Assembly: GCA_020632755.1 (NCBI GenBank)
Contig: JACKEY010000016.1
Coordinates: 1-64,000 of the forward strand
Direction of reading: 5' to 3'
Origin: Alphaproteobacteria bacterium
Lineage (GTDB): Bacteria; Myxococcota_A; UBA796; UBA2385
DNA length: 64,000 nt
Shown here: positions 54,418-61,374 of the stretch, in pieces
Position numbering within the stretch: the first letter of the stretch is position 1
Layout: every line of letters begins with the position of its first letter
Position numbers and translations under genes: made by a program
The notes under the pieces: model-generated
Database searches by the model: none
Told to the model about the DNA's origin: nothing
Seen by the model: only the letters and a program-made list of their open reading frames with translations

Positions 54418-55979
54418 TCGCGCTCGGGCAGCTTCAGGCGGAAGACCGCGCCGCGCCGGCGGTCCTTCGGCCAGGGCATCGGCCCCTCGTACAGGTCCAG
54501 CGTGCCGCCGACGTCCAGGGTGCGCCGCTGGCAGATCGCCAGGCCCAGGCCCGTGCCCTTGGTCTTGGTCGTGACGAAGGGCTCGAACAGCTCGTCGCGC
54601 AGGTTGGGCTGCACGCCCGGGCCGGCGTCCATCACCCACAGCTGCGGCCCGGGACCGACGCGCAGGCCGACCCAGGCGTCTTCGCCGGCCGCTTCCCGGG
54701 CGTTCTGCAGCAGGTTGACCACGACCTGGTGCACGGCGCCGGCGTCGGTGCGGACGGTGGTGTCCTCGACCACCTCGAGCTCGGCGCCGACGGCGGCCTG
54801 CCGGGCGGCTTCGCGGGCGATGTCGGCCAGGCGGTGCTCGCCGAGCTCGAGCTCGGCGGGGCGGCTGTACTGCAGCAGGTCGCGGACCAGCCGGTCCAGG
54901 CGGTGGACCTGGTCCTGGACCCGGCCTAGGATCTGGGCCCGGCGATCCGAGGCGTCCATGCCGTTGACGATGACCTGCAGGGTCCCGGAGATGCCGGCGA
55001 TGGGGTTGCGGATCTCGTGGGCCAGCTGGGCGGCCATGGCGCCGATGCGGGCCAGGTTCTCGGCCTGGCTGGCGCGGTGCTGGGCGGCGAGCACGTCGGT
55101 GAGCTCTTCGACGTGCAGCAGCAGGCGGGCGAGCTCGTGCTCGAGGGGCACGATGGTGATGCGGAAGTGCCGCGCGGGCGGGCCCGGCAGCACGACGTGG
55201 GACAGCTCCTGGACGACGCCGGTGGCCAGCGCGGTCCGGATGTGGGTGTCCAGGTCGGCGGCGACGACGAGCTCGGGCGGCAGGAAGGCGGTGTAGGGCA
55301 GCCCGGGGCCCGCGTCGTCGGCGAAGATGCGGCCCTGCGGGCGGGTGGCGCTCGTGACCCGCCCCGCGGCGTCCAGGACCAGCACGTTGACGGGCAGGTT
55401 CTCGACGATGAGCTGCTGCAGACCGCGCAGCTGCGCGTCTTCGTGGGCCTCGTGGTAGGCGCCGGTCATCAGGCAGAGCTCGAGGTCGGTGACCTTGCGC
55501 ACGGCGCGACAGGTGGCGCGGGCGTCGGCCCAGTCGAAGTGCTCGTGGGCCAGCTCGCAGAGCTCCTCGCGGATGAGGTTCATCGCGACGAACATGTAGC
55601 GCTCGGGCAGGCCGACCCGGACGTGCACCTGGCCGACGTGGCGGCTGCGCGCGGCCCACTCGCCGTCCCAGGGGCCGGACAGCAGGGCCAGGATCCACCG
55701 CTGCATGCTGCCGTGCAGCCGCTCGATCTGGGCCTCGTCGCGGAACACGCGGTGGGCCTGGTCCGACCGGCGGATGGCGTCGTAGAAGTGTGTGGCCATG
55801 CGGGCCACGACGGGCTCGGCCATGGGCCGGAGCGACCGCAGGCAGGCTTCGTCGTCGGCGCTGAACGCGATGTAGCGCTTGAGCTCGTCGAGCTGGTCCA
55901 AGGTCACCCCGGGGGGGTGCTCGTATCCCATGAGCCACGCCAGCCGCTGCCAGCGCTCGGAGCCGTGCGCCGGGATCAC
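54411..55979 (-). CDS. Globin-coupled sensor histidine kinase
   Basis: GTG 55979 overlaps the SafE stop (GTGA) and gives 522 residues. The N-terminal about 180 residues resemble a protoglobin sensor: helices around RHVGQVHVRVGLPERYMF, with the His near residue 119 as candidate proximal haem ligand. A PAS-like middle (NVLVLDAAGRVTSATR) follows. The kinase core has the phosphoacceptor His near 322 (AAQLAHEIRNPIAG), the N box (NLLQNAREA), DAGPGV and GTGLGLAICQ. It probably senses O2 or another haem ligand and phosphorylates the convergent NtrC-type regulator. No transmembrane segment, so it is cytoplasmic. Confidence 0.88.
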   Translation of the reverse strand: MIPAHGSERWQRLAWLMGYEHPPGVTLDQLDELKRYIAFSADDEACLRSLRPMAEPVVARMATHFYDAIRRSDQAHRVFRDEAQIERLHGSMQRWILALLSGPWDGEWAARSRHVGQVHVRVGLPERYMFVAMNLIREELCELAHEHFDWADARATCRAVRKVTDLELCLMTGAYHEAHEDAQLRGLQQLIVENLPVNVLVLDAAGRVTSATRPQGRIFADDAGPGLPYTAFLPPELVVAADLDTHIRTALATGVVQELSHVVLPGPPARHFRITIVPLEHELARLLLHVEELTDVLAAQHRASQAENLARIGAMAAQLAHEIRNPIAGISGTLQVIVNGMDASDRRAQILGRVQDQVHRLDRLVRDLLQYSRPAELELGEHRLADIAREAARQAAVGAELEVVEDTTVRTDAGAVHQVVVNLLQNAREAAGEDAWVGLRVGPGPQLWVMDAGPGVQPNLRDELFEPFVTTKTKGTGLGLAICQRRTLDVGGTLDLYEGPMPWPKDRRRGAVFRLKLPEREG

Positions 55980-56620
55980 TCGACCTCCTGGGGCGCCGCG
56001 GTCGCCGGGCCGTCGGGCAGGGCCAGGTGGCTGCGGTCGATCATCGTGCCCAGTCCGACCAGCAGCACCAGCGCAGCCAGCACCCTGCGGCGCCACAGCG
56101 AGCCCGCCACCAGCCGGCGCAGCCCCGCGGCGGCCACGGCCAGGGCGGGGACCGTGCCGAGCCCGAAGGCCACCATGGCCAGCGCGCCGACGACGGGGTC
56201 GCCGGCCGCGACCGGCAGGGCCAGGGCGGCGTAGACCAGGCCGCAGGGCAGGAGCCCGTTGACCATGCCGAAGGCGAACCGGGAGAGGGGATCGCGGCGC
56301 CCGAGGAGCCGGGCGCCCAGCCGGTGCAGTGCGGGGGGCACGGGCAGCTTGGGGACCGGCAGGTCCGCGAGGCTGGCGGCGAACCACACCAGCAGGATCG
56401 CCGCCAGGGCCAGCCCGACCCCGCGGGGGATCGGCAGGGCCCCGGCTGTGCCACCTGCCACCGCGCCCAGCAGCGCGTAGGTCGTCAGGCGACCCAGCGA
56501 CCACGCCCCGACGTCCCGCAACCGGCCGCCGGCGGCCGTGGCGAGACCCCCGCACATGCCGACGCAGTGCGGACTTCCGACCAGACCGGCCAGGGCTGCG
56601 CCTGCGAGGGTGGGGATCAT
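55976..56620 (-). CDS. SafE/TauE-like six-helix membrane protein of cbb3 gene clusters
   Basis: A 214-residue protein with about six transmembrane helices. The first loop has the family motif SPHCVGMCGG and a mid-protein FGMVNGLLPCGLVY, giving paired Cys/His residues suited to metal or redox handling. Such proteins commonly accompany cco genes and are suspected in copper delivery for the oxidase; some annotations call them sulfite exporters. It is first in an operon with the globin-coupled kinase and divergent from ccoN, behind its own sigma-54-type promoter. Confidence 0.85.
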   Translation of the reverse strand: MIPTLAGAALAGLVGSPHCVGMCGGLATAAGGRLRDVGAWSLGRLTTYALLGAVAGGTAGALPIPRGVGLALAAILLVWFAASLADLPVPKLPVPPALHRLGARLLGRRDPLSRFAFGMVNGLLPCGLVYAALALPVAAGDPVVGALAMVAFGLGTVPALAVAAAGLRRLVAGSLWRRRVLAALVLLVGLGTMIDRSHLALPDGPATAAPQEVE

Positions 56621-56647
56621 CGTGACTCCGGAGACGCTGCACCAAGC

Positions 56648-56663
56648 TGCAAGACCCGTTCCA
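56648..56663 (-). promoter_or_regulatory. Sigma-54 (-24/-12) promoter of the safE-kinase operon
   Basis: The minus strand reads TGGAACG-GGTC-TTGCA, one mismatch from TGGCACG-N4-TTGCW, with GG and GC at exact -24/-12 spacing. Predicted start at about 56637, 17 bases before ATG 56620, leaving just the GGAG ribosome site. Confidence 0.75.
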
Positions 56664-56782
56664 GGGTTGGAGGGAGGCGGGACGGCCCTGGGTCCACCGG
56701 GATGTGGTATTTCGCACGATCGGGTGGGCCAAGCGCCGCGCCCCCCTGCGAGGAGATCGCGCTGATCCGTGCTCTCGCGACA

Positions 56783-56798
56783 TGGCACGGAACCTGCT
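56783..56798 (+). promoter_or_regulatory. Sigma-54 (-24/-12) promoter of the cco operon
   Basis: TGGCACG-GAAC-CTGCT matches the consensus with one mismatch and exact GG/GC spacing. Predicted start at about 56809, 21 bases before the ccoN GTG, with GGGAGG in the leader. No FNR/Anr box was found in the 56621-56829 gap. Confidence 0.75.
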
Positions 56799-56829
56799 GG
56801 AGGGGTGCCCCTGTTCACGGGAGGAACAC

Positions 56830-58269
56830 GTGTCCGTCGAACCCCAAACCCAAGCCGCCTCCCTGAGTGCGGTCGACTACGACGACGCCATCGTCAAGAA
56901 GTTCATCGCCGCGTCCATGCTGTTCGGTGTGATCGGCATGACCGTGGGTGCGCTCATCGCCCTGCAGCTGGCCTGGTGGCCGGCGAACCTGGGCCTCGAG
57001 TTCACCAGCTTCGGCCGCCTGCGGCCGCTGCACACGAACGCGGTCATCTTCGCCTTCACCGGCAACTTCATCTTCGCGGGCATCTACTACTCGATGCAGC
57101 GACTGCTGAAGACCCGGCTGTTCAGCGACGCGCTGTCGAACATCCACTTCTACGGCTGGCAGGCGATCATCCTGAGCGCCGCGATCACCCTGCCGCTGGG
57201 CCTGACCCAGGGCAAGGAGTACGCCGAGCTCATCTGGCCCATCGACCTGTCGATCGCGGTCATCTGGGTGGTGTTCGCCATCAACTTCTTCGGCACCATC
57301 GCCAAGCGGCGGGTCAAGCACCTGTACGTGGCGATCTGGTTCTACATGTCGATGGTCATCACCATCGCCGTGCTGCACATCGTCAACAACCTCAGCATCC
57401 CCGCGACGCTGACGCGGTCGTACCCGATCTACGCGGGCATGACCGATGCGCTGGTGCAGTGGTGGTACGGCCACAACGCGGTCGGCTTCCTGCTGACCAC
57501 GCCGATCCTGGGCCTGATGTACTACTTCCTGCCCAAGAGCGTGGAGCGGCCGGTCTTCAGCTACCGCCTGTCGATCATCCACTTCTGGGCGCTCATCTTC
57601 CTGTACATCTGGGCCGGTCCCCACCACCTGCTGTACTCGGCGCTGCCGGACTGGGCCCAGACCCTGGGCATGATCTTCAGCATCATGCTGATCGCACCCT
57701 CCTGGGGCGGCATGCTCAACGGCCTGCTGACCCTGCGGGGCGCCTGGGACAAGCTGCGGACCGACCCCATCGTGAAGTTCTGGGTCGTGGCGGTGACCTT
57801 CTACGGCATGTCCACCTTCGAGGGCCCGATGATGTCCATCCGGGTCGTCAACTCGCTGTCCCACTTCACCGACTGGACCATCGGCCACGTGCACAGCGGC
57901 GCGCTGGGCTGGGTCGGCATGGCCGCCTTCGCGACCTTCTACTGGCTGGTCCCGCGGCTGTGGAACACGAAGCTGCACAGCCAGGGCCTGGCGACGGCGC
58001 ACTTCTGGCTCGCGACGGTCGGCATCGTGCTCTACGTCGTGGCCATGTGGTCCAGCGGCATCACGCAGGGCCTGATGTGGCGCGCCATCGACGACGCTGG
58101 CCAGCTGCAGTTCCCGAGCTTCGTCGACACGGTGCTCGAGCTGATGCCCTTCTACTGGATCCGCCTGGTCGGCGGCCTGATGTACCTGACGGGCCTGCTG
58201 CTGGCGTGCTTCAACCTGCTCATGACCGTCAAGAACGCTCCCGCGGCCTCCGCCGCCGCGGCGAAGTGA
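56830..58269 (+). CDS. ccoN: Cytochrome cbb3 oxidase catalytic subunit I
   Basis: A 479-residue haem-copper oxidase subunit (type C) with about 12 transmembrane helices. Haem and CuB ligands are in WWYGHNAVGFLL (with the helix's Tyr), AGPHHLLY (the CuB His pair) and the C-terminal WTIGHVHSGALGW (the haem His pair); LHTNAVIFAF supplies the low-spin haem His. It reduces O2 to water with high affinity and pumps protons. GTG 56830 has GGGAGG five bases upstream and follows a sigma-54-type promoter. Confidence 0.97.
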   Translation: MSVEPQTQAASLSAVDYDDAIVKKFIAASMLFGVIGMTVGALIALQLAWWPANLGLEFTSFGRLRPLHTNAVIFAFTGNFIFAGIYYSMQRLLKTRLFSDALSNIHFYGWQAIILSAAITLPLGLTQGKEYAELIWPIDLSIAVIWVVFAINFFGTIAKRRVKHLYVAIWFYMSMVITIAVLHIVNNLSIPATLTRSYPIYAGMTDALVQWWYGHNAVGFLLTTPILGLMYYFLPKSVERPVFSYRLSIIHFWALIFLYIWAGPHHLLYSALPDWAQTLGMIFSIMLIAPSWGGMLNGLLTLRGAWDKLRTDPIVKFWVVAVTFYGMSTFEGPMMSIRVVNSLSHFTDWTIGHVHSGALGWVGMAAFATFYWLVPRLWNTKLHSQGLATAHFWLATVGIVLYVVAMWSSGITQGLMWRAIDDAGQLQFPSFVDTVLELMPFYWIRLVGGLMYLTGLLLACFNLLMTVKNAPAASAAAAK

Positions 58270-58279
58270 GGAGAACGAC

Positions 58280-59008
58280 ATGACTTCCCACGACTCCCGC
58301 TCTCCGGACTTCGACAAGAGCCACTGGCACCGGCAGCTGCTCGAGCACCGCAGCGCACTGTTCGCGGTCCTCGTCACCGTCGGCATCAGCATCGGCGGCA
58401 TGGTCGAGATCGTCCCGATGTACTCGATGAGCGCCGGCCCCGAGACCCTCGAGGGTGTGACGCCCTACACCCCGCTGGAGCTCGCCGGACGCGACATCTA
58501 CGTGTCCGAGGGCTGCTACAACTGCCACAGCCAGTGGGTCCGGCCCTTCCGCGACGAGACCCTGCGCTACGGCGAGTGGTCCCGGGCTGGCGAGTACGCC
58601 TACGATCGCCCCTTCCAGCTCGGCAGCCGCCGCATCGGCCCCGACCTGCACCGGGTCGGCGGCAAGTACCCCGACGCCTGGCACTGGGAGCACATGCGGG
58701 ACCCCCGCAGCACCAGCCCCGGCTCGATCATGCCGCCGTACACCTGGCTGTACGAGAAGACCTACGACGTCGAGGACGTGCAGGCCAGCATGACCGCCAT
58801 GCAGACGGCCGGTGTGCCCTACACCGACGCCGACATCGCGGGTGCGGGCGCCACCATCGACGCCCAGGCCACGAAGATCGTGAGCAACCTGGCCGCGACG
58901 GGCGCCAACGCCCAGCAGGACAAGCAGATCATCGCGCTCATCGCCTACCTGCAGCGCATCGGCGTCGACGGCCGCAACGCCATCGCCGCCCAGGACGGTG
59001 GCCAGTGA
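58280..59008 (+). CDS. ccoO: Cytochrome cbb3 oxidase monohaem subunit II
   Basis: A 242-residue membrane-anchored cytochrome c. One N-terminal helix (about residues 25-45) precedes the haem c site C79-Y-N-C82-H83; the later methionine ligand is probably in the SIMPPYTWL segment. It passes electrons from CcoP to the haem b of CcoN. It lies 10 bases after ccoN with GGAG in the gap, and its stop overlaps ccoQ as GTGA. Confidence 0.96.
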   Translation: MTSHDSRSPDFDKSHWHRQLLEHRSALFAVLVTVGISIGGMVEIVPMYSMSAGPETLEGVTPYTPLELAGRDIYVSEGCYNCHSQWVRPFRDETLRYGEWSRAGEYAYDRPFQLGSRRIGPDLHRVGGKYPDAWHWEHMRDPRSTSPGSIMPPYTWLYEKTYDVEDVQASMTAMQTAGVPYTDADIAGAGATIDAQATKIVSNLAATGANAQQDKQIIALIAYLQRIGVDGRNAIAAQDGGQ

Positions 59009-59232
59009 GAGACCCCGTGATCCAGGCCGCCCAGGCGGCCGCCGAGGGCGGGCTGCTGCTCGGCGTGATGACCGTCGCCTTCTTCGGGTTCTTCGCCGCC
59101 TACGCCATCTGGGCGTGGTGGCCGAGCAACCGGGCCCACATGGAAGCGATGGCCAAGGCGCCCCTCGATGACGACCTTTCCTCCGCCGATGGCGGCAAGA
59201 CCTACGTCCTTCACACTGGAGGTCAGCGATGA
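59005..59232 (+). CDS. ccoQ: CcoQ-type small cbb3 subunit
   Basis: A 75-residue protein from GTG 59005 (GTGA overlap). One transmembrane helix is followed by the typical WAWWPSNRAHMEAMAKAPLDDD motif of CcoQ/FixQ, which stabilises the complex. It is longer at both ends than the about 50-residue usual form. Its stop overlaps ccoP as ATGA. Confidence 0.9.
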   Translation: MRDPVIQAAQAAAEGGLLLGVMTVAFFGFFAAYAIWAWWPSNRAHMEAMAKAPLDDDLSSADGGKTYVLHTGGQR

Positions 59233-59738
59233 GCGACCGCTACACCCCTGACCAGATCCTCGGGCACAGCGACGAAGCCGATGGCATCGAGGAGTACGAC
59301 AACCGCCTCCCCCGCTGGTGGGTCGGTCTGTTCCTGTTCTGCATCGCCTGGTCCCCGGCCTACGCCATCCACTACCACATCGTGGCGGAGCGCTCCCAGG
59401 CCGGTGACTACGACGCGGAGATGGCCGCCGCGGCCGAGAAGTGGCCGCAGATCTCGGCCGAGGATGCCGCGAACATGGAGATCACCGCCGACGTGCTGGC
59501 CGAGGGCGAGGCGATCTACACGACCAACTGCGTCGCCTGCCACGCCGCCGACATGACTGGCGGCATCGGGCCGAACCTGGTGGACGACGAGTGGATCCAC
59601 GGCAGCACCAAGGCCGAGATCACCTCGACCATCACCAACGGCGTCACCGAGAAGGGCATGCCGCCGTGGGGCCCCGTGCTGGGTCCCGAGAAGGTCGCGA
59701 AGGTCGCAGCGTTCGTGCACAGCAAGAACGGCACCTGA
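59229..59738 (+). CDS. ccoP: Cytochrome cbb3 oxidase subunit III, short form with one haem c site
   Basis: A 169-residue protein. The N-terminal CcoP features are present: EEYDNRLPRWWVGLFLFCIAWS with a single transmembrane helix. The periplasmic part has only one haem site, C101-V-A-C104-H105, and one Met region (KGMPPWG). Standard CcoP/FixP is near 300 residues with two CxxCH sites, so one cytochrome domain is missing. The frame is clean with no CxxCH remnant after the stop. Electron entry must differ, or a separate cytochrome substitutes. Confidence 0.93.
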   Translation: MSDRYTPDQILGHSDEADGIEEYDNRLPRWWVGLFLFCIAWSPAYAIHYHIVAERSQAGDYDAEMAAAAEKWPQISAEDAANMEITADVLAEGEAIYTTNCVACHAADMTGGIGPNLVDDEWIHGSTKAEITSTITNGVTEKGMPPWGPVLGPEKVAKVAAFVHSKNGT

Positions 59739-59756
59739 GTTAGAAGGACAGTCCCA

Positions 59757-59837
59757 GGGGGCCCAAGGGCCTGGGCCCCCCACCGCCGGCAACGGCACCC
59801 CGGTGGCCCCGACCCATGAGGGTGGGTCGGGACCACC
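59757..59837 (+). other. Two strong hairpins between ccoP and ccoG
   Basis: Hairpin 1: GGGGGCCC/GGGCCCCC around an 8-base loop (59757-59780). Hairpin 2: CCCGACCCA/TGGGTCGGG around TGAGGG (59808-59831), extended by GGTGG/CCACC outside an internal loop. No U-tract. They probably set stability or partial termination between ccoNOQP and ccoGHIS. The 137-base gap holds no gene. Confidence 0.6.
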
Positions 59838-59875
59838 CCGCGAGGCACCCGCCTCGCCCCCCTGAGGAGGCACCC

Positions 59876-61246
59876 ATGGCTGTCATCGGACAGACGACCG
59901 ACGGCAAGCGGAACTGGGTCTACGCGGCACGCGTGAGCGGTCGCTTCCAGAAGCTGCATCGCTGGTCGGGCCGTGCGCTCATGGCCATCCTGATCCTGGT
60001 CCCGTGGATCAACATCGGCGGGCAGCCCCTGGCTCGCCTGGATCTGCCCGGGCGGCGACTGTACGCGCTCGGCCAGACCTTCACGCCCCAGGACGCCATC
60101 TTCATCGTGCTGATGCTGCTGTTCGGCGCGTTCAGCCTGTTCTTCTTCACCAGTCTGTTCGGCCGCATCTGGTGCGGCTACGCCTGCCCGCAGACGGTCT
60201 TCCTCGAAGAGATCATCCGGCCGATCGAGCGCCTGTTCCAGGGCGACCGTGGTCGCCGCATGAAGCTCGACCAGAAGAAGTGGTCGCCCGAGTGGATCGC
60301 CCGCAAGGGCGGCAGCTACCTGGCCTACCTGGTGGTGGCCGTCGTGGTGTCCATGTTCCTGATGGGCTTCTTCGAAGACCCTCGGAACCTGTGGACCGGC
60401 AGCGCCACCACCGGCGCCTACGGCGGCGTCGCGTTCATGGCCTTCTTCTGGTTCTGGGACTTCGCCTGGTTCCGTGAACAGTTCTGCAACTACCTGTGCC
60501 CCTACGCCCGGTTCCAGGGCGCCCTGACCGACGACCAGTCGCTCAACGTCATGTACCGGGTGCAGCTGGCCGAGCCGCGCGGCAACAAGAAGGAACGCAA
60601 GCAGCACCCCGAGCAGGACTACGGTCTGTGCATCGACTGCGACAAGTGCGTGACCGTCTGCCCGGCCGGCATCGACATCCGCGACGGCTTCCAGCTGGAG
60701 TGCATCTCCTGCGGCCGCTGTGTGGACGCCTGCGAAGGTGTGGCCAACAAGATGAGCCTGCCCGAGCCGCTCATCGCGTACACCAGCCTGGCCGCCGAAG
60801 AGGGCCGCAAGAAGAGCCACCTCCGGCCGCGGACGGTGGTCTACGCCGGCCTGCTGTCGGCGATCCTGGCGGCATTCATCGGCCTGATGGGATCGCGCCA
60901 CGACCTGTCGGTCACCCTCAACCGCGTCCCGGGCACGCTGTACCAGGTCGACGAAGACGGCTGGGTGCGCAACACCTTCTTCCTGCAGGTCACGAACAAC
61001 CACGCCGGAGAAGCCGAAGGCCCGGCCGCGGTGAGCGTGCAGGTCGTCGGCCTGGACGGTGCGGTGATCGTCGCGCCCCCGGTGTCGGTCGCCGCGACCG
61101 AGTCGGTCAAGGTGCCGGTCGCCATCCGCGTGCCCCCGTCGGCCGCGAACGCCCGGACCATCCCCTTCCAGCTCGAGCTGGAGAGCGACTTCGACCGCGT
61201 GACGGTCGACGGCACCTTCAAGAGCGGTGCCGTGGAGGTGAACTGA
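59876..61246 (+). CDS. ccoG: cbb3 oxidase assembly ferredoxin-like protein CcoG
   Basis: A 456-residue polytopic protein of the CcoG/RdxA family. The CGYACPQTVF and NYLCPYARFQ segments lie within the membrane part. Two [4Fe-4S] motifs follow in CIDCDKCVTVCP and CISCGRCVDAC, and a periplasmic Ig-like C-terminus (FFLQVTNN...) ends the protein. CcoG acts in copper reduction during oxidase assembly. ATG 59876 has GAGGAGG upstream. Its stop overlaps ccoH as TGATG. Confidence 0.96.
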   Translation: MAVIGQTTDGKRNWVYAARVSGRFQKLHRWSGRALMAILILVPWINIGGQPLARLDLPGRRLYALGQTFTPQDAIFIVLMLLFGAFSLFFFTSLFGRIWCGYACPQTVFLEEIIRPIERLFQGDRGRRMKLDQKKWSPEWIARKGGSYLAYLVVAVVVSMFLMGFFEDPRNLWTGSATTGAYGGVAFMAFFWFWDFAWFREQFCNYLCPYARFQGALTDDQSLNVMYRVQLAEPRGNKKERKQHPEQDYGLCIDCDKCVTVCPAGIDIRDGFQLECISCGRCVDACEGVANKMSLPEPLIAYTSLAAEEGRKKSHLRPRTVVYAGLLSAILAAFIGLMGSRHDLSVTLNRVPGTLYQVDEDGWVRNTFFLQVTNNHAGEAEGPAAVSVQVVGLDGAVIVAPPVSVAATESVKVPVAIRVPPSAANARTIPFQLELESDFDRVTVDGTFKSGAVEVN

Positions 61247-61374
61247 TGCGCTGGACCATCGGACTGATCGTGGGCTTCGCCGCCGTCATCGGCGTGAACA
61301 TGTACTTCCTGTACGTGGCGATGGAGAACCCGGTGACCGTCGAGCCGACCTACACCGAGGCCACGGCCCGGTGA
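61246..61374 (+). CDS. ccoH: Minimal CcoH/FixH-like protein
   Basis: A 42-residue protein coupled on both sides (TGATG with ccoG, GTGA with ccoI). One transmembrane helix (WTIGLIVGFAAVIGVNMYFL) is followed by ENPVTVEPTYTEA, resembling the helix and VxExYY region at the start of FixH/CcoH. Usual CcoH is about 150 residues; the periplasmic domain is absent. Position in the operon makes the assignment likely. Confidence 0.75.
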   Translation: MRWTIGLIVGFAAVIGVNMYFLYVAMENPVTVEPTYTEATAR

